NCBI RefSeq assembly: GCF_020164745.1
Contig: NZ_JAIUGV010000001.1
Span: 124,001 to 188,000 of the forward strand
DNA length: 64,000 nt
Origin: Mesorhizobium sp. ES1-4
GTDB taxonomy: Bacteria > Pseudomonadota > Alphaproteobacteria > Rhizobiales > Rhizobiaceae
Direction of reading: 5' to 3'
Below are positions 45,484 to 56,929 of the stretch, in pieces (within the stretch, counting starts at the first letter, position 1; the number at the start of each line of letters is the position of its first letter). The translations under genes were made by a program, and so were the position numbers. The notes below the pieces were generated by a model that was not told the origin of the DNA, did not search any database, and was given only the letters and a program-made list of their open reading frames with translations.

Positions 45484-46143
45484 TTATGCCGTGGCCGCCT
45501 CCGTCACGATCCGGTCCATCGCGATGTCATGCGGCTGTGGATAGATGGTGACGATGCGCTGCAATTCGTAGCCGACGCCGACGACGAGCGGCTTGAACGG
45601 CATGGCGGCCAGCGTCCGGTCGAAGAAACCGCCGCCATAGCCCAAGCGATAGTTTGCCGGATCAATGCCGACGATCGGCGAGATGACGATGTCGGGCAGC
45701 ACCGGGTCGCCCTCGGCCGGGATGGGGATATTCCAGACACCTCTTTCCAATCGGCCGCCCGGTTTGTAGGCGCGAAAGATCAAAGGCCGATCCTTTTCAA
45801 CGACGATGGGCAGGGCGGTGCGGCCGCCGCGTGCGTTGATGGCGGCCATCCATGGCCGTAAGTCCGGCTCGCCACGAAACGGCCAGTAAAGGCTGACCAT
45901 GCGGCCCGCAATCTCGCCAACAATTCTGTCAAGGCCTTCCGCAATGCGTTGCGACATTGCCGCACGCACATCGGCCGATACCGCGAGCCGGGCGGCGATC
46001 AGCCGTTCGCGCTCGGCTTTGCGCCAGCGCCTCACGTCGGTCCAGTCGCTTGGAGGCGCTCGCAACTCGGGCTCCAGTTCCTGCGTGAAGCATGGCGGGG
46101 AGGCATGATGCGCCAGCCCTTGGTCGTCATGATCTTTACCCAT
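45484..46143 (-). CDS. 5-formyltetrahydrofolate cyclo-ligase
   Basis: A 219-residue enzyme converting 5-formyl-THF to 5,10-methenyl-THF with ATP. It has DVRRWRKAERERLIAARLAV near the N-terminus, VSLYWPFRGEPDLRPWMAAI, and the Gly-rich NYRLGYGGGFFDRTLAAMPF with VVGVGYELQ near the end. It is convergent with the Lrp gene, whose stop is 15 bases away. In many proteobacteria 6S RNA lies upstream of this gene; I could not see it in the 168-base spacer to NDH-2. Confidence 0.9.
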   Translation of the reverse strand: MGKDHDDQGLAHHASPPCFTQELEPELRAPPSDWTDVRRWRKAERERLIAARLAVSADVRAAMSQRIAEGLDRIVGEIAGRMVSLYWPFRGEPDLRPWMAAINARGGRTALPIVVEKDRPLIFRAYKPGGRLERGVWNIPIPAEGDPVLPDIVISPIVGIDPANYRLGYGGGFFDRTLAAMPFKPLVVGVGYELQRIVTIYPQPHDIAMDRIVTEAATA

Positions 46144-46311
46144 GCCTCACCTGTTCGCGTGCTCCTCGATGAGGCTATACCTCGCGATACGATACGACAT
46201 GTGCTTTCACGACACGAAACGACGAGTCTCGGACACGAGCTTTCTGTTGTTGCATTGCACCAAAAATACTTACATCCATGGCAGGCATTCCGCCCATCAG
46301 GAGTGATCGTG

Positions 46312-47577
46312 ATGAACGAAGCCAGACATCAAGTTGTGGTCGTCGGTGCCGGGTTCGGCGGTCTCGAATTCACCCGCGCGCTTGCCGGTGCTCCGGTTCG
46401 CATCACCATGATCGACAAGCGCAACCATCATCTTTTCCAGCCGCTGCTCTATCAGGTGGCTACCACGGCGCTGGCGACCTCGGAGGTTGCCTGGCCGATC
46501 CGCCATCTTCTGCGCAAACGCAAGGATGTGACCACGCTGCTGGCCAATGTCGTCGGCGTCGACAGGGCCGGCAAGCGCGTGCTGCTCGATGACGGCAGCG
46601 CCGTCGCCTACGACACCCTGGTGCTCGCCACCGGCGCACGGCACGCCTATTTCGGCCATGACGAATGGGAGCCTTTCGCGCCGGGCCTGAAGACGTTGGA
46701 GGACGCCACCACCATCCGGCGTCGCATCCTTCTGGCCTTCGAGCAGGCGGAGCGGGAGGCCGACCCAGCCAAGCGCCAGGCGCTGCTGACCATTGCCATC
46801 GTCGGCGGCGGGCCGACCGGCGTCGAACTCGCCGGAACCATTGCCGAACTGGCGCATGACACGCTGCGCGGCGAATTCCGCAACATCGACACGCGCCAGA
46901 CGCGCGTGGTGCTGATCGAGGCCGGCGACCGGATTCTGGCTAATTTCGCGCCAAGGCTTTCCGACTACGCAGGCAAGGCGCTGGAACGGCTTGGCGTTGC
47001 GGTCGAACTCGGCCGGGCCGTTACGCGCTGCGATGCGGAAGGCGTGGTTTTTGGCGACACGGTTCTGCCCGCCCGCACCATCCTGTGGGCCGCCGGCGTT
47101 GCCGCTTCGCCCGCCGCCGAATGGCTGGGAGCGAAGGCGGACCGGGCTGGCAGGGTATTGGTCGAACCTGACCTCAGCGTGCCGGGCAGCCCTGAGATTT
47201 TTGTCATAGGCGACGCTGCCCTCGTCCTGCGGCCCGATGGACGGCCCGTGCCCGGCGTGGCGCCTTCCGCCAAGCAGGAGGGACGGCATGTCGCCGCGAC
47301 CATCAAGGCCAGGCTTGCCGGTGACACGAGACCGCGGCCCTTCCACTACAAGCATGCCGGTGATCTGGCCACGATCGGCAAGCGTGCCGCCGCGATCGAC
47401 TTCGGCTGGATCAAACTGACCGGCTGGCTAGCCTGGTGGCTGTGGGGCATCGCGCATATCTATTTCCTGATCGGCTTCCGCAACCGGCTTGCCGTTTCGC
47501 TGAGCTGGCTATGGATCTACGCCACAGGCCAGCGCAGCGCCCGGCTGATCACGCAGGGCGACGACGACAAGACCTGA
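46312..47577 (+). CDS. NDH-2-type NADH dehydrogenase (FAD, membrane-associated)
   Basis: A 421-residue flavoprotein from ATG 46312 with AGGAG 8 bases upstream. FAD-binding VVVVGAGFGGLEFTRALAG and MIDKRNHHLFQPLLYQVATT; NADH-binding TIAIVGGGPTGVELAGTIAE; IFVIGDAALVL. The C-terminal amphipathic/hydrophobic part (GWLAWWLWGIAHIYFLIGFR) anchors it to the inner membrane. It passes electrons from NADH to quinone without proton pumping. The upstream 168 bases, A/T-richer, probably contain its promoter. Confidence 0.92.
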   Translation: MNEARHQVVVVGAGFGGLEFTRALAGAPVRITMIDKRNHHLFQPLLYQVATTALATSEVAWPIRHLLRKRKDVTTLLANVVGVDRAGKRVLLDDGSAVAYDTLVLATGARHAYFGHDEWEPFAPGLKTLEDATTIRRRILLAFEQAEREADPAKRQALLTIAIVGGGPTGVELAGTIAELAHDTLRGEFRNIDTRQTRVVLIEAGDRILANFAPRLSDYAGKALERLGVAVELGRAVTRCDAEGVVFGDTVLPARTILWAAGVAASPAAEWLGAKADRAGRVLVEPDLSVPGSPEIFVIGDAALVLRPDGRPVPGVAPSAKQEGRHVAATIKARLAGDTRPRPFHYKHAGDLATIGKRAAAIDFGWIKLTGWLAWWLWGIAHIYFLIGFRNRLAVSLSWLWIYATGQRSARLITQGDDDKT

Positions 47578-47727
47578 CTTTCTTCACTGCCTCATTCATC
47601 CGCGCGTCATCTGTTGCTGATGGACTGACATGCGGATGCGCGCGACTTCTTGAGTGGACTTCGGCCGATTTCGGCGCGAAGTTCGCTTCGGGGCAGGGCG
47701 TGTAACGTCGTCGAAGAAGGAGAAAAC

Positions 47728-49707
<1,980 letters not shown>

Positions 49708-49769
49708 TCCGGTTCGACGGGGTCTCTGTTCCCGGCAGGTTGTGCACGAAGGCTGTCGACGTACCCAGC

Positions 49770-51026
49770 CTACGCCTTGTAGACCACTTGGCGCACGTCG
49801 ATATAGCTGGTGCGGAAACCGGCCTCGCAGTAATGAAGGTAGAATTCCCATAGCTTCTTGAAACGTTCGTCGAAGCCGAGCGGCACGATCTTCTCCCACG
49901 ACCCCCGGAAGCGCTGGCGCCATTCGGCAAGCGTGCGGGCATAATCCTCGGGAAAAACGTGTTCGCGTAAATGGGCAAGGCCATGCGCGGCGCCAAGCGA
50001 TTTCAGAATTGACGGCGTCGGCAGCATGCCGCCTGGGAAGACGTAGCGCTGGATAAAATCCGGCCTGGCGCGATAGGTGTCGTAGGCGGCTTCGTTGATG
50101 GTGATGATCTGCAGACCGGCGGTGCCTCCGGGCTTCAGGCAGGCCTTCATCTTGGAGAAGAACACCGGCCAGTATTTCTCGCCGACCGCCTCGAACATCT
50201 CGATCGAGGCGATGCGATCGTAGGTGGCCGTTTCATCGCGGTAATCCTGCAACTTGATGTCGACCTTGTCGGCGAGCCCGGCCTTGGCGATGCGCGCCCT
50301 TGCGAAGTCGTGCTGCTCGCGGCTGATGGTCAATCCGGTAACCCGGCAGCCGATTTCGCGTGCCGCGAATTCGGCAAAGCCGCCCCAGCCACAGCCGATC
50401 TCCAGCACATGATCCTTTCCGCCGATGCCCATATCCCTGGCCAGCGCCCGGTATTTGGCGGCCTGCGCGCTTTCCAGATCATTGGCGCCATTGGCGTAGA
50501 GCGCCGAAGAATAGGTCATGCTCGGGTCGAGCCATTCCTTGTAGAAGGCGTTGCCGAGATCGTAATGCGCCGAGATATTGCGCTTCGCTCCCGTGCGTGT
50601 GTTCTCGTTGAACCAGTGGCGGATGCGCTGGACTGTGTTGATGAGCCAGCTGGCGCCGCCAGCGACGCGTTCGCCGATCGCCGAATTGACCACGAACAGT
50701 TCGAGGAAGCTGGTGACGTCAGGGCTCTCCCAATCGCCGTCCATGAAGGATTCGGCAACGCCGATGGTACCGCCGGAAAAGGCGCGGCCCGGCAGACGCC
50801 AGTTCTTGAGCACCAACTCGGCGTCGGGACCCGGCGCCTTGCCGCCGACGAGAACGGCGCGGCCGTCCGGCATCCTGACCTTCAGCGAGCCGCGCGGCAG
50901 GCTCATGGCCGCCGACAGCACCATGCGCGCCTTGGCTGGCAGTCCCTTGACGATCTCGGCGAAATTGAATTCGTCGAGGCGGACGGCGTCGCCCGGCGCT
51001 GTGCCATGATGTTCCCCGTGTGCCAT
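49770..51026 (-). CDS. cfa: cyclopropane-fatty-acyl-phospholipid synthase
   Basis: A 418-residue SAM-dependent methyltransferase from ATG 51026, behind CCAGGGGC. The N-terminal lipid-binding part has DGRAVLVGGKAPGPDAELVL; then ISAHYDLGNAFYKEWLDPSM, the SAM loop VLEIGCGWGGFAEFAAREIG, and RIASIEMFEAVGEKYWPVFF with the catalytic region's conserved Glu and Tyr. It adds a methylene across phospholipid double bonds. The frame stays open to 51233 but the upstream residues look non-coding. It is convergent with cpdB. The 333 bases to the next gene carry no other gene I support. Confidence 0.93.
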   Translation of the reverse strand: MAHGEHHGTAPGDAVRLDEFNFAEIVKGLPAKARMVLSAAMSLPRGSLKVRMPDGRAVLVGGKAPGPDAELVLKNWRLPGRAFSGGTIGVAESFMDGDWESPDVTSFLELFVVNSAIGERVAGGASWLINTVQRIRHWFNENTRTGAKRNISAHYDLGNAFYKEWLDPSMTYSSALYANGANDLESAQAAKYRALARDMGIGGKDHVLEIGCGWGGFAEFAAREIGCRVTGLTISREQHDFARARIAKAGLADKVDIKLQDYRDETATYDRIASIEMFEAVGEKYWPVFFSKMKACLKPGGTAGLQIITINEAAYDTYRARPDFIQRYVFPGGMLPTPSILKSLGAAHGLAHLREHVFPEDYARTLAEWRQRFRGSWEKIVPLGFDERFKKLWEFYLHYCEAGFRTSYIDVRQVVYKA

Positions 51027-51359
51027 TCCATGCCCCTGGATCTCCGTGGTGTCTGCGCAATTGCCGGGCCACGGTTCTCTTGGATCATCCGCCGCCTTCG
51101 AACGCCGTTGCCTGATCCCTGCGGGTTCGGCGACAGGCGGCTCGAACGAAAGCGCGCGCCCCCTTAGCCAGGGCTTCAGCGCTTCCCAGTGAATGCCTGT
51201 CACAATCTTCCACGTCATGAGGGGGAACTTCAAGAGGCATGCCCGGAGCTGGACTGTGCCACGCAGTGCGCCCGGCTTCCGCCGCCTTGCGTCGGGTTGC
51301 TGCAGCCCGAAATCGAAAACACCTATGGCACCCGCATCGCTTGTGCGATAGCTTTAGCC

Positions 51360-51494
51360 ATGCGCTATGTGATTGTCATTGCCGCCATCGCGTTCTTCCT
51401 GATCTGGGACGGCCTCTACAATCAGGGCCAGTATCTCGATGTCGCGGTCAGGGAGGTTTCCCACGCGGTGCGCTACGTCACCGGCAAGGCCTAG
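51360..51494 (+). CDS. small membrane protein (44 residues)
   Basis: It starts MRYVIVIAAIAFFLIWDGLY and continues NQGQYLDVAVREVSHAVRYV to TGKA: one N-terminal membrane helix plus a short amphipathic tail. It resembles small conserved rhizobial proteins with a 'WDGLYN-x-x-YLD' motif, from memory only. The ribosome-binding site is weak. The divergent neighbour is cfa. It is probably real because of its well-formed helix-plus-tail pattern, but there is no functional clue. Confidence 0.5.
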   Translation: MRYVIVIAAIAFFLIWDGLYNQGQYLDVAVREVSHAVRYVTGKA

Positions 51495-51657
51495 ACATCC
51501 TTCCGAATCGCGATGCGCCGCACTTTATCCCTGATGCGCGCGAAATAAGGCCAGGCACCGATCGAGACGCGTCGCCAGGGCATGTGGCGCCATGGCCGGT
51601 TGACGCGAAGAGACCGCCGTCACAAAAGACCTCGACATTCAGATCGAGGAGGCGGGA

Positions 51658-51948
51658 TTGATCCGGCATATCGTTTTCTTCAGCGCGCGGCGCAAGGAAG
51701 ATGTGGAAGCAGTTCGCAACGGGCTGCTGGCGCTCGGCGAAATTCCTCATTCCAGCCTCTTCGAAGTCACTTTGAACACCAAGGTCGACCCGCTGTCGGA
51801 TGAAGTTGATGTCGTCGTCTACGCGGAATTCGCCGATGACGCGGCGCTCGCCGCCTACAAGGCGCATCCGCTCTATGCGCGAACCACCAGCAAGGTCAAA
51901 CCATTGCGCGAGCTGCGCTATTCCGCCGATGTCGTGACTGGGAGCTGA
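51658..51948 (+). CDS. Dabb-family stress-responsive alpha/beta-barrel protein
   Basis: A 96-residue protein from TTG 51658, supported by GAGGAGG just upstream. It reads MIRHIVFFSARRKEDVEAVR, then DVVVYAEFADDAALAAYKAH-P, the Dabb ferredoxin-like pattern (HIVFF opening; W/FADxxALxAYxxHP). Dabb proteins are small dimers that bind or convert diverse ligands; the role here is unknown. No close operon partner. The 204 bases downstream hold nothing recognisable. Confidence 0.8.
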   Translation: MIRHIVFFSARRKEDVEAVRNGLLALGEIPHSSLFEVTLNTKVDPLSDEVDVVVYAEFADDAALAAYKAHPLYARTTSKVKPLRELRYSADVVTGS

Positions 51949-52152
51949 TACAGAGCCTGCTCCGGAAGCCGCCGTTCGCGGCGCGTCGCGCACAAGCTGG
52001 CAGTACGTGAAGCCGCCGGGAAGGTTGTTGGCGTTCCAGGCTCTCAATTCGGCGAGCGCGATGGCGGAAGGCAAAGTCTGCCCGGTGCCGCTGCCGGCGG
52101 CATTGCGATCAAGTCTTGAACCAATCTGCCGAATGATGCACATCGCGCTTCC

Positions 52153-53034
52153 ATGGCTCGAACCCGCATTCATCCGCTCGACCACCTAGTTCTGCCGACG
52201 CGGAGCCTCGATGCGGCACGCGCCCGGCTCAACGCACTTGGCTTCGTCGTCGCCCCGACCGGCATCCATCCCTTTGGTACGGAAAATTGCTGTGTTTTCT
52301 TCACCGACGGCACCTATCTCGAACCGCTCGCGATTGGTGATCAGCAGGCGGCCGCGAAAGCCATCGCCGAGGGCAATGTCTTTGTCGCGCGCGACCGCCT
52401 TTATCGCGAAAGCCGTGGCTACGAGGGCTTTTCCGCAGTGGTTCTTGGCACGGACAATGCCGATGGTGACCATGAACGCTATGTCGATGCCGGCCTGTCG
52501 GCGGGAGACACGCTGAGCTTCTCGCGAGCCTTCATCGATACGGCGGGCAAAAGCGATACGGCGTCGTTCAAGCTCGCCTTTGCTTCGGCTCATGGCCAAA
52601 CGGACGCATTTCTTTTTGCCTGCCAGCGCATCAATGCGCCGAAAGTGGACCGCGCAGCACTGCAGGCTCACCCCAATGGCGTCGACGGAATTGTCGAGGT
52701 GATTGCAATCAGCCGCGCTCCCGCCGGGCAGCACCGGCTGATTTCAGTGGCGGTCAACGATCCGGCCGCCGATGCGCAAGACGGCTCTTTTCACCTGCCG
52801 AACGCGGTCTTGACCGTGCTGGACGCCGCCTCTTTCGGGGCGCGCTTCGCAATGCCGGCCGGGGCGCCATCGGAATTGCGCTTCGCCGCCGTGGTTTTTT
52901 CGATACGCGACATTGACGTCGCCGCAAGCTTGCTTGCGGCCAATGCCATCGAACACGATATGTCGGGCGATGACATTATCGTGCAGCCGGCGGCTGGGCA
53001 GGGCGCGGCGTTTATCTTTCGGGAGATCCAATGA
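52153..53034 (+). CDS. VOC-family protein (glyoxalase-like domain)
   Basis: A 293-residue protein starting MARTRIHPLDHLVLPTRSLD, with FVVAPTGIHPFGTENCCVFF and DGTYLEPLAIGDQ, the glyoxalase_3 / vicinal-oxygen-chelate opening with metal His and Glu candidates. A second half (LTVLDAASFGARFAMPAGAP) repeats the fold without obvious ligands. The substrate is unknown. Its stop overlaps the kdsA start (ATGA), so expression is coupled to Kdo synthesis, though the link may be only positional. Confidence 0.82.
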   Translation: MARTRIHPLDHLVLPTRSLDAARARLNALGFVVAPTGIHPFGTENCCVFFTDGTYLEPLAIGDQQAAAKAIAEGNVFVARDRLYRESRGYEGFSAVVLGTDNADGDHERYVDAGLSAGDTLSFSRAFIDTAGKSDTASFKLAFASAHGQTDAFLFACQRINAPKVDRAALQAHPNGVDGIVEVIAISRAPAGQHRLISVAVNDPAADAQDGSFHLPNAVLTVLDAASFGARFAMPAGAPSELRFAAVVFSIRDIDVAASLLAANAIEHDMSGDDIIVQPAAGQGAAFIFREIQ

Positions 53035-53873
53035 GCAACCCCCTGTCACCCAATTCGTCGGTAACCGTCGGCAACGTCGTCTTCGACAATGCGGCACCCC
53101 TGGCGCTGATCGCCGGGCCATGCCAGTTCGAATCGCGCCAGCACGCCTTCGACATGGCCGGTGCGCTGAAGGAACTGACCAGCAGGCTCGGCATCGGCCT
53201 CGTCTACAAGACCAGCTACGACAAGGCCAACCGCACCTCGCTCTCGGCGACACGTGGCGCCGGCATGGACGCCGCACTTCCTGTCTTCGATGAATTGCGC
53301 AGGGAATTTTCGTTGCCGGTGCTTACCGATGTTCACACCGAGGAGCAGTGCGCCATCGTCGCGCCGCATGTCGATGTGCTGCAGATACCGGCCTTTCTCT
53401 CGCGCCAGACCGACATGCTGGTCGCCGCCGCGAGGACGGGCAAGGTCATCAATGTCAAGAAGGGGCAGTTCCTCGCGCCCTGGGACATGAAGAACGTGGT
53501 CGCCAAGATCACCGGGTCCGGCAATGCCAATGTGCTGACCACCGAGCGCGGCGCTTCTTTCGGCTACAACACGCTGGTGTCGGATATGCGCGCTTTGCCT
53601 GTCATGGCCGAGATCGGCGCGCCGGTGATTTTCGACGCTACCCATTCCGTGCAACAGCCGGGCGGGCAGGGCGGGTCGTCTGGCGGGGAGCGCCGCTTTG
53701 TCGAGACGTTGGCCCGCGCGGCCGTTGCCGTCGGTGTTGCCGGCGTCTTCATCGAAACGCATCAGGATCCCGACAATTCGACGTCATCAGACGGCCCGAA
53801 CATGCTGCCGCTGAAAGACATGCCGGCACTTCTGGAACGGCTGATGGCCTTCGACAGGATCGCAAAGGGCTGA
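53031..53873 (+). CDS. kdsA: 3-deoxy-8-phosphooctulonate synthase
   Basis: A 280-residue cytosolic enzyme joining phosphoenolpyruvate and arabinose 5-phosphate for Kdo, the inner lipopolysaccharide sugar. Motifs are LIAGPCQFESRQHAFDMAGA, YKTSYDKANRTSLSATRGAG, VLTDVHTEEQCAIVAPHVDV, IPAFLSRQTDML, KKGQFLAPWDMKN and FDATHSVQQPGGQGGSSGGE. The metal-type and non-metal forms differ at one Cys/Asn near the N-terminus; GPCQFES has the Cys of the metal-dependent form. It overlaps the VOC gene by 4 bases. Confidence 0.95.
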   Translation: MSNPLSPNSSVTVGNVVFDNAAPLALIAGPCQFESRQHAFDMAGALKELTSRLGIGLVYKTSYDKANRTSLSATRGAGMDAALPVFDELRREFSLPVLTDVHTEEQCAIVAPHVDVLQIPAFLSRQTDMLVAAARTGKVINVKKGQFLAPWDMKNVVAKITGSGNANVLTTERGASFGYNTLVSDMRALPVMAEIGAPVIFDATHSVQQPGGQGGSSGGERRFVETLARAAVAVGVAGVFIETHQDPDNSTSSDGPNMLPLKDMPALLERLMAFDRIAKG

Positions 53874-53949
53874 AGAGCCGACATCTTGTGGCGGACAAGC
53901 CCGGGTTGTACGCTTGTTCGGCAAATGTACGCTTTGGCAGGAGGAAGCC

Positions 53950-54153
53950 ATGTCCGTTGCCCGCGTCACCGAAATCACCTCGTCGTCCAAGAAGAGCTTT
54001 CAGGACGCCATCGAGAAGGGAATTGCGCGCGCCTCGAAGACCCTGAAGAACGTCGAGGGAGGCTGGATTCAGGATCAGAAGATCGTTGTCGAGGACGGCA
54101 AGATCGCGGCCTATCGCGTTAATATGAAGGTGACTTTTATCCTCGCGGAGTGA
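53950..54153 (+). CDS. dodecin
   Basis: A 67-residue protein starting MSVARVTEITSSSKKSFQDA with IEKGIARASKTLKNVEGGWI-QDQK and the closing YRVNMKVTFILAE, the dodecin pattern. Dodecins assemble as hollow 12-mers that store flavin (or CoA/FMN); the Trp in GGWI stacks on the flavin. GGAGGAAG precedes ATG 53950. It is a stand-alone gene between kdsA and the PRC-barrel gene. Confidence 0.9.
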   Translation: MSVARVTEITSSSKKSFQDAIEKGIARASKTLKNVEGGWIQDQKIVVEDGKIAAYRVNMKVTFILAE

Positions 54154-54237
54154 TCAGGCAGCCGCCAAGAAAGTCGGGAACTTTCGCCCGCGCCCCTCAT
54201 TGTCAGGCAGAGATCAACGACAACGAGGAGTACGATA

Positions 54238-54603
54238 ATGACAACCCAGACAGGCCACACCGAAGCCATTGCTGCTTCGCGAGTCATCGGCACTACCGTC
54301 TACAACACCCAAGGCGACAGCATCGGCAGCATCGAGGACGTCATGCTCGACAAGACGTCGAACGGCATCATGTTCGCGGTGATCGGCTTCGGTGGCTTCC
54401 TCGGCATTAGCGAGAAGTACCACGCCATTCCTTGGGCAAGCCTCGACTATGACGAGGAGAGAGGCGGCTACGTCGTGCCCTTCACCAAGGAACAGCTGAA
54501 GGCAGCGCCTGCCCATTCGATCAACGAACTAGCCGGTGCGGATGGTGAGAGCGCGCGCGACGAGTCCTATCAGTATTACAAAGTCGCGCCCTATTGGCAT
54601 TGA
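54238..54603 (+). CDS. PRC-barrel domain protein
   Basis: A 121-residue protein with AIAASRVIGTTVYNTQGDSI, GSIEDVMLDKTSNGIMFAVI, GFGGFLGISEKYHAIPWASL and YDEERGGYVVPFTKEQLKAA: the PRC-barrel fold of rhizobial stress and storage proteins. No signal or membrane segment. CGAGGAGT lies upstream of ATG 54238. A terminator follows at 54615. Function unknown; relatives are often stress-induced. Confidence 0.87.
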   Translation: MTTQTGHTEAIAASRVIGTTVYNTQGDSIGSIEDVMLDKTSNGIMFAVIGFGGFLGISEKYHAIPWASLDYDEERGGYVVPFTKEQLKAAPAHSINELAGADGESARDESYQYYKVAPYWH

Positions 54604-54614
54604 TGCCACAACTG

Positions 54615-54646
54615 AAAAAGGGGGTCGTTTCGACGGCCCCCTTTTC
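54615..54646 (+). terminator. terminator after the PRC-barrel gene
   Basis: AAAAGGGG, inner GTCG-TTT-CGAC, CCCCTTTT (with a two-base bulge) around 54616-54645. The A-run before and T-run after allow use from both directions, including by the small minus-strand lipoprotein gene. Confidence 0.75.
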
Positions 54647-54660
54647 GATTCAAGGTAACG

Positions 54661-54786
54661 CTACTCGCTGATCTGCGAAGCCGCCAAAGGCGCAACGGCC
54701 TTTGGCGGTGGCTGCTGATTGTCGCACGACGTCAGGAACGCCGCGGCGATCAGGAACAGACTGACAATACCGCTCAACTCAGACAT
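54661..54786 (-). CDS. small lipoprotein (41 residues)
   Basis: Read from the sequence: MSELSGIVSLFLIAAAFLTS, then Cys and the tail DNQQPPPKAVAPLAASQISE. FLTSC is a lipobox, so the mature product would be about 21 residues with a lipidated Cys and a Pro/Ala-rich tail. AGGAGGAG stands 7 bases before ATG 54786, very strong support. A 10-bp inverted repeat (CCGCCAAAGG / CCTTTGGCGG) lies inside the tail-coding part. It resembles entericidin-like or other tiny envelope lipoproteins. Function unknown. Confidence 0.75.
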   Translation of the reverse strand: MSELSGIVSLFLIAAAFLTSCDNQQPPPKAVAPLAASQISE

Positions 54787-54944
54787 GGCGAAACTCCTCC
54801 TGTTTCGCCCCGCGCGATCACACCTATAACTCGGAAATGCGCGTCTGGTGCATGACTTATGATGACAGAAACTTGCGCTTCGTGAATCCGGCGGGCGGCA
54901 ATATTCGGTGGGCGCCCGATTGCCTTTTGCGTCGCTTTGGCTAA

Positions 54945-56261
<1,317 letters not shown>

Positions 56262-56285
56262 CCCGGCCTGGATCGTCGATATTGG

Positions 56286-56310
56286 AAGGGCGGGCCATCC
56301 CGCCCTTTTT
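56286..56310 (+). terminator. Rho-independent terminator after eno
   Basis: GGGCGGG (56288-56294), loop CCAT, CCCGCCC (56299-56305), TTTTT. It separates eno from the septum gene. Confidence 0.85.
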
Positions 56311-56414
56311 CATTTCAGGCCAGCCTGGGCGACGTCCCGTAACCGTCCGTTAAGCACAGTCAGGCGAAAAAGGGCTTCTGGCCGTTCGAGTTCGCGGCCA
56401 CGGGGAAACGGTTC

Positions 56415-56738
56415 ATGTGGACGCGTCAGCACAAGCAGAGAAACACCGGGCGGCTGATCATTCCCTCCTTGTGCGTGGTCTTCCTGGCCTATTTCGGCTT
56501 CCACGCCTATCACGGCGAATTCGGCATCAATTCCAAATACAAGCTCGAGGCCGAGACGCTCGCGCTGCAGGGACAGCTCGATGCGATCCAGGCGCGCAGG
56601 ATGGACCTCGAGCGGCGCGTCAAGCTCATGCACGACGGCACGCTGGAGAAGGACATGCTGGACGAGCAGGCACGTCGAGCGCTCAATCTGTCCCAGGCTG
56701 ATGAAATCACCATCATGCTGCCGGCCTCCGCCAAGTAA
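56415..56738 (+). CDS. septum formation initiator (FtsB/DivIC-like)
   Basis: A 107-residue bitopic membrane protein. A basic N-terminus leads to one membrane helix (IIPSLCVVFLAYFGFHAYHG), then a coiled coil (KLEAETLALQGQLDAIQARR and MDLERRVKLMHDGTLEKDML) and DEQARRALNLSQADEITIML, the DivIC motif. It acts in the FtsQ-FtsB-FtsL divisome complex. It lies between eno and pdhA as usual in rhizobia. The 191-base spacer to pdhA has a GGGGAG-N6-CTCCCC hairpin at 56856-56873. Confidence 0.88.
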   Translation: MWTRQHKQRNTGRLIIPSLCVVFLAYFGFHAYHGEFGINSKYKLEAETLALQGQLDAIQARRMDLERRVKLMHDGTLEKDMLDEQARRALNLSQADEITIMLPASAK

Positions 56739-56929
56739 CCTATTTTCGGTTAATCACCAATATTTTCAATGATTTTAATCGCTTAGGCGCATGCCAGCTA
56801 TGCAATTTCGACATGGCGGAACGTCTTTCTACGTGTTAGCCTCCCATAAATCGAAGGGGAGGGCGATCTCCCCGGGGCAGGTTGATCTTGCTCCAGTGTC
56901 CGCAAAGAGACGCCAACAGGGAGTGATGC

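Noticed and set aside
46144..46311. Possible 6S RNA upstream of 5-formyl-THF cyclo-ligase
   Set aside because: The spacer is only 168 bases, must also hold the NDH-2 promoter, and I could not fold the closing stem and central bubble of 6S RNA.
51027..51233. N-terminal extension of cyclopropane fatty acid synthase by 69 residues
   Set aside because: The upstream residues lack family similarity, and ATG 51026 gives the normal length.
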